A stretch of 64,000 nt of DNA, from assembly GCA_017591395.1 (NCBI GenBank), contig WEDG01006415.1:124001-188000 (forward strand). Reading direction: 5' to 3'. This document shows, piece by piece, positions 1-11,121 of the stretch. Under the pieces are notes generated by a model. That model was given only the letters and a program-made list of their open reading frames with translations, made no database searches and was not told the DNA's origin. A program made the translations under genes and the position numbers. Within the stretch, counting starts at the first letter, position 1, and each line of letters opens with the position of its first letter. This stretch comes from Schistocephalus solidus. Taxonomy: Eukaryota; Platyhelminthes; Cestoda; Diphyllobothriidea; Diphyllobothriidae.

Positions 1-600
1 GAGAAGACAACGAAGATTCTACGGAGATAACCTGCGGCTTTCTCCTAAGGATCAACAAATCAATCTTATAACCTGGGAAAACGTCACCCAGGATCAAAAA
101 GTCTGGCAAAGCCAGCCAGATCGTCACTGCCAAAGTCAAAAGAGTGGCTTGTAAGTCGCATGCGCTGTGAACCATTAGCACCAACACTCACAACTTCCAA
201 CGTGGCTACACTGTCACCGAAAGTTCAGCGTACGGACAGGCCTTTTTGGAAATCTCCTAACCCAGTTTAACAACTCGACCGCTCCACCTGCTGCCTCCAT
301 AACCACCCCCATCGTCACCTGCACCAACCACCCATGATGGCGATCACCACCATCATACTGGAAGCCCTGGATGAAGAGATATGGTAATCCCAAACTAGTA
401 TTCATAAGCACTCGGCCCTCATGCCCCATAGAGGAAGTCAGGCCAGCATGTAAACAGTGCCATAAAACCTGGATTCTAACACTGCCTCGCCATCATGCCG
501 TCTATGTCATTGATGCATTAGAAAGACGTCAAAGAGACTGCCTACTTGATCCTGACATTCAAGTCTTCCAGTTCGGCCTTCTGCACAAATCTTACATGTA
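1..600 (+). pseudogene. 3' remnant of RTE-type LINE polyprotein (zinc-finger tail)
   Basis: Read from base 2, the sequence gives INLITWENVTQDQKVW at about residues 22-37. A near-identical segment (NLETWEDVVQDQVVW) occurs in the larger RTE copy at 48.3 kb, so this is the region just after the reverse transcriptase. Around 200-270 a degenerate C2H2-like unit follows (LHCHRKFSVRTGLFGNL), matching the C..C...F..R.GL.GHL pattern of the tail of that LINE family. Stops interrupt the frame. From 371 to 600 an open stretch holds another CKQC pair and may be a further decayed finger. The 5' end of the element lies outside the window. It is non-functional. Confidence 0.6.
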
Positions 601-1699
601 ACCGATACATGGAGATGGCAAAACCAGTCGGACTGGGTACCTCGGCACATGTTTGCCCCCAAATCTCGCCTTGACGGACCCTCGAATACCACAACTGCAG
701 ACCACAGGTCACTCTCATCTGTTTTTATGTCTCCTTCCCTGCAACCGACCACATTTCACCACGCTATGCAGATTCAAGTCCACCACCACAAAGTAAAGAC
801 CGAAGTGTACATTGTAAGGATGCTACTACTGGCGTCCATTAAGGCTTTTCGCCTGACTGAATTAGACTAAGTGGTATACCAGGTTTTTTTTAGCAACCAT
901 GACAATAGAGAGAATATTCTCAGTTCAGAACGCCACGTTCGTGTGGTTTCTTCGTTGTTGGTAGTTTTTAGTCTTTATTTAAAATTGATAACATAGTACA
1001 ACAATATCTTACGATTGTCAAGAACTGCCAAGCAAATTGCTGAGGACGTGCCTCGCCCTGCGAAGTGAATCGGTCAAATCCGATGCCACTTTTACCACAC
1101 CACCTGACAGAAGCCAGCTAATTAAGAAATGGTCACATCCGGACACAATTGCAGAGGGTACAATAGGACCGAACTTCTGATAGCGGGATTAAACTCATCG
1201 CCTTAACAATAATATACTTTTTATTGTGCTACCTTGTTTTGCCCGATTTGGGCTGCTTGCACTTTGAACATGTTACTTGAAAACTAGTTCAACGGAACGA
1301 TCCAACAGAAACTAAACTAAAGTGGTTCTTTTGACCTCAGATCAACAGGTCACCTCAGCGCCGTCATTAGGCGAGGTAGAATTCAGGCAAGCCGCAATCA
1401 GAAACCACTTGATTTTTAACCTGACATAGTATGCGGATCAGCCACCTATGTCAACATGCAATGAAGACGAAGCAGACCGGTTTTGAACCTGGCCTACCGA
1501 TCAACCGAGCGATCTGTGCCCGACTCTGTCGGAAGCTCAGGAACTGGCGTAATAATCCTCAGGAGAGCAAGTTACGAGCATGAGAGGCCTCCGCCAAGAA
1601 AGCGATGCGCGAACTGTAAGTCTAGAAGCTTGGTCGATGGTACCTGCGACATAGCCTCTGAGTGTCTCTAGTCAGATAACCAGTCAAGAACGCCCTGAT
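601..1699. other. No recognisable gene
   Basis: Only short open frames are present, with no family motifs. The first 270 bases may still belong to the decayed RTE 3' end. The remainder is unassigned intergenic sequence. Confidence 0.5.
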
Positions 1700-1789
1700 T
1701 GTTCACCGACTAAGATAAATCAACCATGTGCTGTGGCATCGACGGGAGGTTGTTCCCCGAACGCAGTAGTAACTAACGACATATGTAAG

Positions 1790-2110
1790 GTTAATTAGCA
1801 GGAAAGCCAATTTAAGCCAATGAATATTGTTGGCAAAGACAAAGGAGACTAGAATAGCCATTTCTGGCTTGCTGACTGTCGACAATGGTTAGAGCGTTGG
1901 ACTTCTGAACACCTCGAACACAAGACCTGTTAATCAGAAGTCCAACTTTTGGAAATCCGATCAAAAGGTTACGGGTTAGATCGTCGGGTAATGCACCACC
2001 TGCGATTGTGTATGACTAAGACAGAAATGGCCATTCCAGTCTCCATTCTCTTTGCTGACAATGTTCACCTGCCTATTCTACTACTAACCAATGTGCAGCT
2101 GCTGGCGGGG
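1790..2110. repeat. Decayed inverted pair of tRNA-SINE family 1
   Basis: The minus-strand motif of SINE family 1 (a tract ending gccatttctggct) lies at about 1835-1872. Its plus-strand counterpart (agaaatggccattccagtct) lies at about 2022-2041. The two arms also share the flanking gacaaagga/ctttgctgac tract, so they form an imperfect inverted repeat. It is much more diverged than the 35-37 kb array. A possible A-box (ggttagagcgttgg) follows the left arm at about 1886. Confidence 0.45.
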
Positions 2111-2189
2111 CTCGGGAGTGAGCCTCATGGCAGAGCGGGACGAGTGAGTTCCGTTAACGACCGGCGAGCGTTCATTAACGATTAACGTC

Positions 2190-3734
2190 CGTTTAGACGG
2201 TTACGTGAAGGCGATTATAGAATGCATTACATAGGGGCTCGTAAAGGTGAGAACTTTCAGGATGTACCTTTGGGGAATGACTTGCATTGCAGGTATTGTT
2301 CGGTTTACTCCCCATGTCAATTAAGCATACCAACCGGCGCCTAGGACCTAAACTTGGAAAACATGTTCATATAAACGCAAGGTGACTCCCTCCGTCGCCT
2401 AGAAACTGGGGCGGTTTCTTCTCGCAAGGCTGTGGTTAATCAGCTTTCCCGAGCAAATGCGCAAGTGCATCAGGAGACCGACGAAGACTGCTTGAGACTT
2501 ACTTGTTTAGGGGGCAGGGTGACGGGGCCAGACCGAAGAAATGCTAAGGAAAATAATCTAGGAGTGCGATTGGACACCTTCGCGGCTCGATGGTAGCATG
2601 TTTTACGAGGCAATTTGCATAAATTTATAATCGGGAAAGAAAGAAGCGCCGGTTTTCGCCCACCTGCAGTGCGAGTAGAGTCAGACATCTGAAATACGTA
2701 CTTTTTTAGAACTTAATGGCTAACTTGGAGTAAAGCAGCCCAAAGGAAGTTTTACAAGAGTAGACTGAAACTTACCCATGAAAAGTCAACAATTTCAAAC
2801 CTGGAGTTTCCAGCTGAAGGCAAGCGGGGAACGCTGGGGGACCCACCGTTGAGCCGAACCCCCTCGCAGCTGTGTCAGGCAGCAACAGAGTAGCAGCCAA
2901 ATACATGCTAAGTCTTAATAAGTACCTATGATGTTAATATGGTGGATCAGACAATCCATATATAAACTACTGACTGTCATTTTAATAAATATTACGCAGG
3001 TAGCTCGTGATGGCTGTTGGAATTCGACCTAGAGATCCATATCGACTTTCAGTCTATACCTAGACAACCTCCGATAAACATATTTACTCAACGTTAGCAA
3101 TTTATTTCTGAGGAAATTAAAAATTAACATTAAAAATGGTTGCTAAAAGCGGCAAAATATCACCAAAACACGTGTGTGGATTTACGGCTAGTACCCGTGC
3201 TTTCAATATGGTGTAACATGTACCCCTATCTAAAAAAAAAACAGTGAGAACGTGGAGTCGGTGAATGTGTACTCTCTTAGCCCTGGATCGCGCCCCGTTC
3301 ACCGACCAGCCAGATTAGCTAAGCAGGCAAAAACAGACAAACCCCAAAACTTTTTAACTCTAGCTGTTACGTTAAGTTGGCACCCTTCTGCATGGACTGG
3401 CAATTAAGTCGTTAGACTATAGCACTCCAGATCCGCTGCTGCCCATTTTTCTACTCGTAGTTTACAGATCGATAAGGTTACAACGCTCCGAAAGAGCGTT
3501 CTAATACCCACCGCATGCAAAAGCACCAGTCAGTCACCAGCTAAGCTATAAATCAATGTATTTTGGGGCCAGATAATCGAAAAAGTGTCGAATTTAATTG
3601 CTGGGATGCAAATAAAGCTGATTGGAGAAGAATAAGTAAGTGACTGAAATTTAAAAAAAACGTGCAATATGGAATAACGTCAACTCTGAAGTCCAGTGAG
3701 TATAAATGTGAAAACGGGTGTAAATCAGCAAAAG
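2190..3734. other. No recognisable gene
   Basis: No conserved protein, tRNA or repeat was recognised on either strand. This lies downstream of the minus-strand ADAT2-like gene and should contain its 3' UTR and poly(A) site, which I cannot place with confidence. Confidence 0.5.
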
Positions 3735-4301
3735 CTATTGGCGCTTTTTTATTCGTTTGCTTTCAGGGGCGTTTGCATTTTCCAGTTTGTAAAACTGCTT
3801 CAGTAGGTCGATTGATTCGTCAGAACGATTGTCTACTTCACAAACCAAGATCGGGTAGGGCGAGGGGTCAGAGTGAATACTCAGCACGGAGCCACATCCA
3901 CCAAACCGCTCGTTCTTAGCGCTGTACACTATCCTAAAGGGAAAATTAGCATAAAAGGTTTTAAGGAGCCTACTTGAGCGGTTGGCCGGGCAGCGAGAAG
4001 CGGAGAGCGGCGGCACACATGATACATGGCTCAGCTGTTACGTAGAGAATAGACTGAGAAAGAACTTCTGCAAAGTCCAAATTCTGAATTGCACACCACT
4101 GCTCCAATTCCATTATGGCTAATATCTCAGCATGCAAGCTGGCATTCCTGTATTCATTCACCTAGAGGATCAAAACTTTGAAAAGAATCATACATGATTC
4201 CGTCCAGATGCAACGACCTTTCCGTTGTAAACGAACGAGCAGCCGATGGGGACCTCATTTGCGGCAAGGGCCTCCTTTGCCAGATCAAATGCCGTTTCCA
4301 T
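3735..4301 (-). CDS. ADAT2: tRNA-specific adenosine deaminase subunit ADAT2/TAD2 (three exons)
   Basis: This is the catalytic subunit of the heterodimer (with ADAT3) that converts A34 to inosine in tRNA anticodons. Exons are 4301-4194, 4161-3974 and 3933-3735, giving 495 nt or 164 residues. The first intron is 32 nt (phase 0) and the second 40 nt (phase 2), both GT-AG. The protein starts METAFDLAKEALAANEVPIG; an in-frame TAA lies two codons upstream of this ATG, which supports the start. The deaminase motifs are intact: LHAE (zinc ligand His and catalytic Glu, about residues 44-47) and the PCIMCAAAL zinc-cysteine motif at about residue 80. The conserved NERFGGCGS segment follows, and the C-terminus is basic (KRIKKRQ), as in the family. 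Vertebrate homologues are about 190 residues, with a short extra N-terminus. Micro-introns of this size are typical of flatworms. Confidence 0.9.
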
Positions 4302-7190
4302 TGATTAGATCGCTTTACAGATGCATATCCTCAGAAAGTGGGAAGGGGATATGCCCTGCAATCAACTAAAAAAAATACACGCCAAGTCAAGAAAGCATTA
4401 CATTTCCTGATCCAGCTTCATAACTGGCGTAATTCGAAGGGGAATGAAGCACAGACAAACAGAACACTCAAATACACTGATGAGTGCGCTCGAATAAAAA
4501 GTTTAGGGATCAATTTAATGAAAAGGACTATTTGCGGACGGCGTTCCCCGATCAGGACTAATTGAGAAATTAAATAGTAAGCCTTCGATTTGCCTTGAAG
4601 CTCAGTCCTATGGTTTTTACGGGCGGTAACATAACCAACTCTGTCAAAGGAAGTTAAGAATGGGTAGTTCGATCTTGCTCCTACTTGACGGCAATGCGTA
4701 TAGATAGACACTGTTCACTAGTCAAAAAACGGAGCAAACTGAACTGTCAACTAAACGCTTAGTTTTTTTTAAAAAAAATGGAGAATCAACTTCTACTGAA
4801 GGCCAAAGATACCTTTTAGGACCAATTAAACAGCGAAACCCTTGTGTTGGGCTGCTGGACGATTTCTGACATCTGGGGCATAACTTTCTGCTGAACAGAC
4901 AATATAAAAGGGAAAGCAGGTGTGTGCCGTCTTCTCCAGAATAGACCACTGTAAGTAAACAGGCCTCCTTCAATGCAATCCTTCTACGCGGATGAAAAAC
5001 CTGTTCCGAACGCCAGATGAGCACAGTCTAACAGATTGCAGTCGATTATGCTTGTGGTCTTTTATTGGAATGCGTCTTTTCGCTGGATTCTAACAGACGG
5101 TCAATTAATGGACTCCGACCACAACTTGTCGACTGCGGCCTCCTTCTTCCCCGATCCAGATGCCTCAGCAATGTAAGGAACCAACGTAATGCAAAACCGT
5201 CTGCAATGTCATTTGAATCAAAATGGACCTCAGATAGCGATAATGTTGAGGAAGCTAACTGAAGACGTGAGTAGAGTTTATGAAAGCTAGCGCCGAACTT
5301 ATCTCTAGCCGTGTGACATTCGGTAATCTGGATTGGTCTATCAACTGGCTTAACTTCACCCGGAAATTCTGCACTGCAAGGATATAATTCATCGTAATGT
5401 GAACCTGCAGAACAGAGCTGACTGAGTCAGTCATGATGAACGCAAGTAAAAGCGGTACGGTCCCGAAGGCAGATGAAAAATCTGCTGGAAATGCACGATC
5501 AAGTTATGACGTTCGCAGATTGATCCTGGTGTGACGCATGATCATTCGTCTCATCTAAAAATTATAGTGAAGTTGAGGAATTATTCGGTTAGCCGAGCAC
5601 ATTACTTGAAAATAACAAACACTACAAAAGAACCTAGTATAAAGTAAATACCGTATAATAATTTAGATGTGATAGCACCACAAACGCACGATTTTATGTG
5701 AGCAGATCTTCGGCTCAGAATCTTTCATCATATGCATAGAACAGGAATAGTTTTGGACTGTGCTTAAATAATTCATACAAGACTTCTGGGAAGCTAGTAC
5801 AGGGTCTGCTTTGATCGTTCAATATCAGAAGAAAACGACTTTCTTATTCCGACGACAGATATAGCAATTTGTTCAGTTGATTGATATAGCATTTATTTGA
5901 AAGTAAAACGCACGAAAAAATGTTTTTTTTTAAAGGGCAAACTGGTAATCACGGGTATATATATTGGAAGTTGCTCACGGCAGGCCGGTGGTAGAGACAT
6001 CTTCGAAGTGAAGTTTGAGTCAGATCGCCTGGGAAGGCACGCTTACCAAAGATTTAATGCACACGGATCACATCAGTGTCAAAGAAAGAGAGGCGCTCAC
6101 CATTTCGACATGCTTACCCGGTAATCGCATTTTACAACTAGACAACCGTTTCCCAGATACCGTTAGTTTGCAGCACACACGAAGAATAAAAATCGATCGA
6201 AAACCCAACAAGCTTTGAAGTCAAGCTAATCCGCCGCTTTGGGCTGAGGCGGCGGAGGGCACGCACGCATTGAGCGGTTAGGCAGTGGCAGGTATCTGTA
6301 TGCAGACCCTGCGACTTCAGAATTTTTTTAAGAGCTCAAGTCAGAATTTACCTCGACGTACAGCTAGCTAGAAGCCTTAAGGAGCACGCTTCCAACGTTA
6401 GTGAGGTGAATATGGGAGAAATCTTACCCACAAACTGCATCGATTGACGTGTCATTTACAAAAAGGTGCAGGTGCCAAATCAGCACAGGCATAGGTCTCT
6501 TTTTTTCAAGGTCCACTTTGAAAAGTAACGAGTCGGTTCAGGTAGGAAGCTAATAATTTGGCATCGAAGGGTTCCTCGTAACTAAGTTCTCGAGCCACAT
6601 GACTACAGGAAATGGTTTGGACTAGAGTAAAAGATGCCAATAATGATTGTCCGGGAGGTAAACCATTAATTAAGACAAATAAGTAATGAGGATGTCAGGG
6701 AGAATGAGGATGAACCGAAGAACTTTCAACATTATCTGCTTAACCTGCTTTAAAAACAAGTTTAACAGTCTAGCAGGATTTCACAACTGTGTTCCTCAGT
6801 AGGCAATGTTACACATGGTTAAATTTGACGGAGATATTTTTAAACGGCAGGTGGCGAAGCTAGCACCCAAGGAAGATCAGCCACAGTGGATATGCGGAAA
6901 CCGTAGGAGCTTACGCCACGTTGAATACATCTATATATCTCATCTACAGTAATCTTGAAACTAGATGGTACAGTAGAGAAAAGGGAGACGGAAAGCGCAA
7001 AAGCCACCTCCACTTCTTTTTAAAGACATCTGTAAATTCATTTCATGAGAGTGAAGTAGGGAAGTTCGCAACCTATGCCAATAGTACGCATCGGAAACAC
7101 CTTGACAGTTGACTTTTGGAAGCCGTTATTCAGTTTCCCGTTTGAGTTGCTGATACGCTCTCTGCTACTATACGGTATGGTAAGCGGATA
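4302..7190. other. No recognisable gene
   Basis: This is the upstream flank of the ADAT2-like gene. Several open frames of 60-100 codons occur on both strands, but none shows a known motif or paired splice sites. A promoter for the minus-strand gene is expected near 4302-4600, but I see no diagnostic element. Confidence 0.5.
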
Positions 7191-7359
7191 CTGCACTGTT
7201 TAGTCTCCAAGTGCATTTAACTGAGGTGGTTGCTTTTCAGTCAGCCCCTGGTCGTCCACATACCGAAACAGGTTATGCAATTGCTTCCGAACGGAAAAAG
7301 CGCAGCAGCGACTGAAGTAGACACCGAAGAGCCATAAACAGTCACATAAAACGTCTTTA

Positions 7360-8560
7360 AGAAACGGTTGACATGCATCATCGGCAAGATCATGGAAAGG
7401 ATTATTAAGAGCGAATTGGTGCAATTCCTAGAGGCACACTTTGCTATAGAACTGATTACGGGTTCCGAAAAGTAAGATCCTGCATGAAATAATTTGCTGC
7501 AATCTCTTCAGAAATGGATAGGAGCTATCGAGGATAGGCACGTGGTTAACATCGCCTCCATTAAGTTTCAAAAGGTCTTTGACAGTCACACACAAGAATG
7601 CAGTACGAGCTAGAATGAATATGAATCAGAGGTAACTTCCCCAATGAATCGACAACGTTCTCGAGGGTCGATGCGAAGCAATGTTCCGCTGCGGTTGAGA
7701 GTAGGGTTTCCCAGAACTCAGTAAAAGGTAGCCACTTTGTTCCTAATATACATGGACAAGTGTGCAATAGATTTCAACAGTGAAGCAGCAATGCTTGCTG
7801 ACGAGCTGAAAAGCTGGTGTTATCCAGAGCTCTGCAGAAAAACCTAAATCAGGTTGTGGTGGAATCTTTGGATTGGCGGTTCAACGTCGGCAAGTGTACA
7901 ATACTTTGCTTAGGCAACCTAGCCAGATCTGCGAACAGGAGAAGCCATTTTTCCACGGTGCAGCCTTGCAAGACGTGTAAGCCATAAGACTGGCGGGTTG
8001 GCGATTAACTCCTCGACTTCTCCCTCCCTGCAATGCTTGAGGAGCAAAATAAGAATGTTTGTGTCATCAAGAGTCTTTCTGGATATTGATGAGGACAACT
8101 TCTCCAAGATTTTCTGAACAGTCATGAGGCCGCATCTAGAATACGTCATACAAGTCTGTAGACCATAAGCTGTTCAAGATCAGAACAGTTTCGAAATAAT
8201 TCAAATGAGAGCTACCACAACGGTTAAGGGTCAACACACTTTACATTATGCAACCATGATAACTAGTCCAAATTTCTTCCATTCGAGTAATAGGCAAATG
8301 ATCTAGGGTCCCGTACAAGCAGTTAAAATTATGAATGGAGTGAATTTTCGAAGTTACTATAAAGACAAACCTGCAAGATCACACAGTAAAACTGCGCGTT
8401 CATCATGCAGGGGTGCATGTGCGCAAGTTGTGTTTCTCTGTCACAGTACTTAAGCCATGAAATGCCCTCTCAGCAGATGTTATGCTGAAACAATCGATGG
8501 AAAGCCTTACAAGGAATATTGTAGATTAATGTAGAAAAAGGAGCCGGAGCGATGAGAATG
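7360..8560 (+). pseudogene. Decayed CR1/jockey-like LINE reverse transcriptase fragment
   Basis: Reading across stops and frameshifts gives, in order: GKIMERIIKSELVQFLEAH (RT entry region), IASIKFQKVFDS (the YIDFQKAFD palm motif), LFLIYMDKC, MLADELKSW (the FADD motif with its second Asp replaced), then the C-terminal thumb, ending near LKP.NALSADV. The same ordered motifs occur in the copies at 11.1-13.9 kb and 61.3-62.6 kb. This copy has the most stops of the three, so it is probably the oldest. It lacks ORF1 and endonuclease, consistent with 5' truncation. Confidence 0.7.
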
Positions 8561-9085
8561 AACAAATTCGAAAAATTGAAACGCAAATTGTCATATTTTA
8601 TGATGTCTTTGAAAGATAGCAGCCAACACGATTTATCTATACAATGCACACGATTTGAAGTATTAAGCAAAGTACGCCGGGACATACGCTATGTACCCTC
8701 AATAAAATGATTGGAAATTTGCCCACCACCACGCATTTACGTGACGCGAGTTTCAATTTTGCTTTTTCTGGACGAATTTCAGCCTAGTAAAACATAATAA
8801 CCAATTCTGACGTTTTCCAAAATAATTCGATGTGCACTTATTTATGCTGTAGTGACCGAGCGAGAAGAGTGAGTATGAGTACTGATCACTTCTGTTTCTG
8901 GTATAGAGTGATTTGGCACGAAGGGTGAAGAAGTAATGGCGAAGCCGTCTAAAAGACGCGTTAGGTCAACACGCAGAGATTCGAGGTTCTTTTATGCATA
9001 CGACATCGTAGGATATCAAACCAATGATTGATTATGATAAGTTTATTGTTATAGTACAGATATAATAATACCATACAAAAATAGG

Positions 9086-9676
9086 ATGTTATATAAGCAT
9101 ACAAAAAGCCATCCTAAACGCAAATCTGACACCAAGAATGAAAAAGTTAATGTACAACCGACTTCGAGAGATGCCTCAAAAAAACTCGAACATGGGGTTT
9201 CTTACATTGTCTCGTCCACCACCGGAAATACTGCTATTCACACCTCAAACGCAAGCAGTGGTATCGATTACTCAATCGGAACAGCCACCTGCTATTCAAA
9301 ATCTTCGAAGTCGTGGAATTCAGCGAAATAAAAAAACGAAACAAATCCCGCCTGCAGCCAAGCAGCATCCACTCCATCATCACCAGGGCGCAGCGTGGAA
9401 CCTTCCCACCAGATAGTGGATGACAGCGTCATAGATAAAAAAAGATGCCAGCGACAGGAAAAAAGGCTTCATAATACATGGACTACCTTAATCAAGAGCT
9501 ACAACTCCCGTAGACCGATATTCCGAAGAGATGAACCCTTTTCATGAACTTTTGAACAATATCTTGGAACCCAATACGTCGATTGAACTGAAAAAAGCCT
9601 TCTGCCTTGGAAAACGGCCCGAAAGCCAATATGAATTAACTCGTCCTAGTTCTCTAAAAGTAATCTTGACCAGTAG
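9086..9676 (+). pseudogene. LINE ORF1 remnant, 5' part (split by an LTR insertion)
   Basis: Open frames from 9086 and 9138 run into a region reading ELKKAFCLGKRPESQYEL followed by SLKVILTSS just before 9677. The AFxLGKR and LKVIL motifs match the intact-looking ORF1 at 63.3-64.0 kb (VHKAFRLGKRM), which identifies this as the nucleic-acid-binding ORF1 of the CR1/jockey-like LINE. The frame breaks at 9677, where the LTR element begins, and resumes after it. Several further stops and frameshifts make it non-functional. Confidence 0.65.
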
Positions 9677-10200
9677 TGTAACAAACCACATTTCCAACAG
9701 AATTGTTTAAATTGACTGGGGGCACTTTTTTGCGCAGAGCCTGGATGGTAATGGAGTGATCGAATATCGGTGAGGATGCTGGTGTCCCCTTCCACTTTCG
9801 AACGATGACCCCATCCCCACGATTACCGTCGCCGCTTATCGTAATGTTATCCTCCGTTCAATGTCGGAATCCCCTCATCCTGACCCTGAAGTTGCCTACA
9901 TCGTTGCACTCCCCACCTGTTATCCAATGGAAACGACAGAAAACCCCCACCCCGAAAGGGACATAGCTTCATGTAACGCTCCCTTCCTTATTTTCTATCG
10001 TGTCCTTTCATACCTTTATATTCTTCTTACAAGTATAATTAATTTCCGAAATTTCTGTCGTTCCTTCTAATAGCTTTTGCGTTTGAGAGATCGGTATGGT
10101 GAGTTGAGAACCTGTTCAATACGCGCATCGTCTAATAACGAATACAGGTGCATTTTTCGCCCGTGTATGTGTGCAAACCTCGAAGTCCTCGGCCGCTACA
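9677..10200. repeat. Left LTR of the TRIM-like element
   Basis: 524 bp, bounded by TGTAAC and GCTACA. It contains a TATA-like tract (cctttatattcttc) at about 10013-10026 within its most conserved block. Conservation with the right copy ends at the CTCGGCCGC segment near 10195. Confidence 0.65.
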
Positions 10201-10201
10201 T

Positions 10202-10218
10202 TGGTGGGCGCGTTGGGA
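10202..10218 (+). promoter_or_regulatory. Candidate primer-binding site
   Basis: The 17 bases begin TGG one base after the left LTR. Their reverse complement ends in CCA preceded by a plausible acceptor-stem strand (CGCGCCCA), as expected for pairing with a tRNA 3' end. The tRNA species is not identified. Confidence 0.45.
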
Positions 10219-10288
10219 TGGAGAGGAGCGCCCACTTCCACACCTACCAAACTAACCCGCACAGCACTGAGGACAGTGCTGCAATTCC

Positions 10289-10296
10289 GAGGGAGG
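10289..10296 (+). promoter_or_regulatory. Candidate polypurine tract
   Basis: GAGGGAGG lies three bases before the right LTR, the expected place for a plus-strand primer. It is short, so this rests mainly on position. Confidence 0.4.
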
Positions 10297-10299
10297 CCA

Positions 10300-10823
10300 T
10301 GTAACCAACCACAGTTCCGACATAATTGTTTAAATAGACTGGGAGCACTTTTCGCGCAGATCCCTGATGGGAATGGAGTGATCGAATGTCGGGGAAGATG
10401 CCAGTGCCCCCTTCCACGCTAAACGCTGACCCCGTCCCCACGATTACCGTTGCCGCTTATCGTAGCGTTATCCACCTTTCATTGTCAACATCCCCTCATC
10501 CTGACCCTACAGTTGCCCACAGCGTTGCACTCCCCACCGTTTATCCAACGGACATGACAGAATTCCCCCCACTCCAAAAGGGACATAGATTCATGTAACG
10601 CTCCCTTCCTTATTTTCTATCGTGTCCTTTCATACCTTTATAACCTTCTTACTAGTAAAATCAATTTCCGACATTTCTGTCGTTCCTTCGAATGACTGTG
10701 GCGTTTGAGTGATCAGCATGGTGATTAGAGACCCTGTTAAATATGCGCATCAACTACTAACGACTACAGGTGCGTTACTCACCCGTGTGTGTGTGTGCAA
10801 ACCTCGAAGTCCTCGGCCGCCAG
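10300..10823. repeat. Right LTR of the TRIM-like element
   Basis: Starts TGTAACC and aligns with the left LTR over its full length. The last bases differ (GGCCGCCAG against GGCCGCTACA), so the exact 3' edge is uncertain by one or two bases. Confidence 0.6.
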
Positions 10824-10828
10824 AGTAG

Positions 10829-11010
10829 CCAGAAAGCCAGGCTCATTCTATCTAGGCACTTCATTTAAAAAGAACTAAAACCCTAAAGTTTTTTTCAACA
10901 AAACTCACCTGCGGAACGGAAAAAAACGTCATGAACTTGTCACGGAACTGAAACAGCGACTCAGCGAAGGGGAACAAAATTTGGTTATTTACAACAACCA
11001 AGTGATCCAT
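10829..11010 (+). pseudogene. LINE ORF1 remnant, 3' part
   Basis: Resumes directly after the right LTR and target repeat. It reads SQKARLILSRHF in the frame that left off at 9676 and, after a frameshift, LRNGKKRHELVTELKQRLSE. The latter matches the position and charge pattern of the C-terminal segment of the 63.3-64.0 kb ORF1 (KERYKMRMLRAELKRRTKQG). It is non-functional. Confidence 0.6.
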
Positions 11011-11121
11011 CATCCATTGTTATCCCCCTGTAGTGGCCCGTTCCGGATGACCACACAGTCAACCCAGTACAGGGGGCTTACGCCCGACCGTAAGCACTTC
11101 CCAGGTAAACCGTAAATTAAC

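Larger units (their letters stand above)
9677..10823. mobile_element. TRIM-like LTR element (two ~524-bp LTRs, 99-bp interior, no coding region)
   Basis: Two direct copies of a ~524-bp sequence start at 9677 and 10300 (offset 623 bp) and differ by scattered substitutions and small indels. The first begins TGTAAC and ends GCTACA, the canonical TG...CA form. The 99-bp interior starts with a primer-binding-site-like tract and ends with a purine run just before the second copy. The sequence AGTAG lies immediately before 9677 and again at 10824-10828, as a 5-bp target duplication would. The element interrupts LINE ORF1; the reading frame on the left continues in register on the right if the element and one AGTAG are skipped. 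It has no protein-coding capacity, so it would depend on enzymes of another LTR element. Confidence 0.65.

Noticed and set aside
3662..3919. Plus-strand open frame of 85 codons
   Set aside because: It is the antisense shadow of ADAT2 exon 3.
9861..10598. Several plus-strand open frames with repeated PHPDP(E/T)VA motifs
   Set aside because: They fall inside the two LTRs and are duplicated by them; there is no coding signature.
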